The position numbers and the translations under genes were made by a program. The notes beneath the pieces are model-generated. The model worked only from the letters and a program-made list of their open reading frames with translations. It made no database searches and was not told the DNA's origin. Below are positions 14,003 through 15,151 of a stretch of DNA of 15,151 bases, in pieces. The number at the start of each line of letters is the position of its first letter. Within the stretch, counting starts at the first letter, position 1. The stretch comes from JBCBZH01 sp039815415 (lineage in GTDB: Bacteria > Bacteroidota > Rhodothermia > Rhodothermales > Rubricoccaceae), in assembly GCA_039815415.1 (NCBI GenBank), contig JBCBZH010000080.1, forward strand, positions 1-15,151. Direction: 5' to 3'.

Positions 14003-14030
14003 TCGAGCTGGCGAAAAGCGGAGAGACAGA

Positions 14031-14063
14031 GCGGGGCCGACAGGAGTGTCCCGTCGGCCCCGC
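14031..14063 (-). terminator. 11-bp GC-rich hairpin between rpsP and rimM
   Basis: GCGGGGCCGAC and GTCGGCCCCGC form a perfect 11-bp stem around an 11-base centre in which two more G-C pairs are possible. It lies 21 bases after the rpsP stop and 28 bases before the rimM start. On the transcribed strand it is followed by TCTGTCTCTCCGCTTTTCG, pyrimidine-rich but without a clean T run. It may be an attenuator, RNA processing site or mRNA stabiliser that sets rpsP apart from the rest of the operon. Confidence 0.6.
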
Positions 14064-14084
14064 AATCCGTGTGGAGACGGAGGA

Positions 14085-15151
14085 CTAGAGCGACTCGACG
14101 TAGGCGTCGAACGCCGCCTGATCGCCAGAGGCGAGGAGACGGGCCTGCTCGGGCCAGGTCTCCTCGTTGCCCGCCGTGGTCGAACCCGCGTCGGTGATGA
14201 TCTGCTGGAGATCCTCGACGCTCTTCTCCGCGAGCTGGGCGTAGGTGGTGATGCCCGCCTCGTTGAGGATGGTGGCATATTTCGGGCCGACGCCCTTGAG
14301 GGTCGTCAGCTCGTCGCCATCGCCGGATGCGGCCGGAGCGTCCTCGGTGGCTGGAGCCTCCTCTGCTGCGGGCTCCTCGGCGGGGGCGGCCTCGGCTGCC
14401 TCCTCAGCCTCCGAGCTGGCGTCCTCTTCGGCAGGTGTCTCGGCCTCATCATCAGAAGCCTCTGCAGCGGTCTCTTCAGGAGCCGTCTCTTCCGGTGCGG
14501 CGTCCTCGGCAGGAGTGTCGTCCGTGGTAGCAGCCTCTACCTGCTCAGCCACGGCCTCGCCTGCCTCAGCAGCAACCTCCTCGGCCGTCTCTGCCTCGAC
14601 AGCGGGCTGCTCCTCTGCAGCGTCCGGTGCAGCCTCAGCGACCGCTTCCTCCGTGGCCTCCTCGGCAGGAGCCTCCACGGCTGCAGGTGCGGCCTCCGCC
14701 TCGGGGGTCTCCGAAGCAGCTTCGGCTTCCGCGCTGGCATCCTCAGCCGGTGCAGCGTCCGCCTCCGCGCTGTCGTCGTCGGAAGCCTCAGCCTCCGGTG
14801 CAGCTTCAGCGGCCTCTGCCGCAATCGACTCGTCGGAGGCCGTCGTCAGGGCCTCCGAATCGGCTGCATCGGCAGCAGCCTGGGCGCGAGCCTCTTCGGC
14901 TTCAGCGCGGGCGGCGGCTTCAGCCTCCTCGCGCTGCTTCGCCAGCTCGGCCTCGCGCTCCTTGCGCGCCTTCTCCAGCTCAGCGGCCTTCTCGGCCGCA
15001 GCCTTGCGCTCCGCCTCGAGAGCCTCTGCGCGGCGCTCCGCGACCGTCTTCTTGGTCGGGACCTTGGCCGACTGGCGCTCCTTGAACTCGGCGACGGCCT
15101 GCTCGATGGCCTCCGGGTCAGCGCCTCGGCGGGTCATGGCCGAGCGGAGCA
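14085..15151 (-). CDS. rpsP: 30S ribosomal protein S16 with long acidic extension and C-terminal HhH domain, 5' end outside the window
   Basis: The frame is open to the right edge and shows 354 residues. The first ones, LRSAMTRRGADPEAIEQAVAEFK, look like the end of an S16 core (the family's ..M.RRG.. region). Position directly upstream of rimM-trmD-rplS supports rpsP. Next comes a charged, probably coiled-coil helix (about residues 30-95 of the visible part, rich in Ala, Glu, Lys and Arg), then about 180 residues of almost only Ala, Glu, Asp, Pro, Thr and Ser. The last 76 residues start DELTTLKGVGPKYATILNEA and contain GITTYAQLAE and TWPEQARLL, a helix-hairpin-helix module seen in several Bacteroidota proteins. 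Ordinary S16 has about 80-180 residues, so this protein is exceptionally long. A separate gene fused by chance is less likely because the frame is continuous. Confidence 0.8.
   Translation of the reverse strand, partial: LRSAMTRRGADPEAIEQAVAEFKERQSAKVPTKKTVAERRAEALEAERKAAAEKAAELEKARKEREAELAKQREEAEAAARAEAEEARAQAAADAADSEALTTASDESIAAEAAEAAPEAEASDDDSAEADAAPAEDASAEAEAASETPEAEAAPAAVEAPAEEATEEAVAEAAPDAAEEQPAVEAETAEEVAAEAGEAVAEQVEAATTDDTPAEDAAPEETAPEETAAEASDDEAETPAEEDASSEAEEAAEAAPAEEPAAEEAPATEDAPAASGDGDELTTLKGVGPKYATILNEAGITTYAQLAEKSVEDLQQIITDAGSTTAGNEETWPEQARLLASGDQAAFDAYVESL

Larger units (their letters stand above)
754..14949. repeat. Highly iterated motif CGCCAGCTCG (core CCAGCTCG), 35 core copies
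   Basis: Hand count of the 8-base core on either strand gives copies starting at 754, 1443, 1616, 1683, 1963, 2511, 3645, 3795, 4013, 4287, 4578, 4796, 5231, 5315, 6301, 6376, 6402, 6900, 8433, 9111, 9215, 9461, 9689, 10232, 10882, 11065, 11236, 11557, 11731, 13249, 13370, 14004, 14231, 14412 and 14942. Twenty-two extend to the 10-mer and 13 have a 5' T as well. Orientation is balanced (18 as CCAGCTCG, 17 as CGAGCTGG). Seven core copies are in spacers. Simple base composition predicts about one core copy in this length. The role is unknown. Confidence 0.85.

Noticed and set aside
14320..14885. The Ala/Glu-rich part of rpsP as a noncoding GC repeat
   Set aside because: The frame is continuous from an S16-like end to a well-formed HhH domain, so it is a low-complexity protein linker.

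Overview
The window reads as chromosomal DNA of a high-GC (about 60-65 % by eye) member of the Bacteroidota, most likely Rhodothermia or a close relative. The lineage clues are indirect: a GWxTD-type secreted protein, a TrmD with the GHYKGVD form of its knot loop, an S16 protein with a very long acidic tail ending in a helix-hairpin-helix domain, and weak or absent Shine-Dalgarno sequences at most starts. No tRNA, rRNA, transposase, integrase, phage gene or CRISPR array was seen. No gene-free stretch exceeds 300 bases; the largest spacers are about 160-200 bp.

Layout. Bases 1-1645 (minus) hold the N-terminal part of a secreted right-handed beta-helix protein that starts with GTG and runs off the left edge. 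A divergent spacer follows. The plus-strand genes are an alpha/beta-hydrolase (lipase-like), fabH, proC, purK and purE (1829-6397). fabH carries an apparent one-base deletion in a G run near its start. A 38-bp convergent junction leads into a long minus-strand series read from right to left: rpsP (C-terminal part, 5' end outside the window), rimM, a small unknown gene, trmD, rplS, an mqnA-like gene, smpB, tyrS and a GWxTD protein. The part rpsP-rimM-(x)-trmD-rplS is the classic ribosome and tRNA-modification operon with one extra small gene inserted; smpB and tyrS keep the translation theme. purK and purE are adjacent and catalyse consecutive steps of purine synthesis.

The most unusual signal is not a gene. 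The 10-mer CGCCAGCTCG (either strand) occurs 22 times, and its 8-base core CCAGCTCG 35 times, in 15 kb by hand count, against roughly 0.1 and 1 expected from base composition. Copies lie on both strands about equally, in several reading frames, and are over-represented in spacers (five of the 22 10-mers lie in about 1.4 kb of noncoding DNA). This resembles a DNA uptake sequence or a HIP1-like highly iterated motif; I do not know of one described for this lineage. A second layer is a set of period-7 repeats in spacers: inverted heptad arms on both sides of proC and a 14-bp (2 x 7) tandem array upstream of tyrS. A third is a REP-like palindromic element between rimM and the small gene. Several spacer copies of the 10-mer, or one-mismatch variants, sit in short hairpins or touch start codons.
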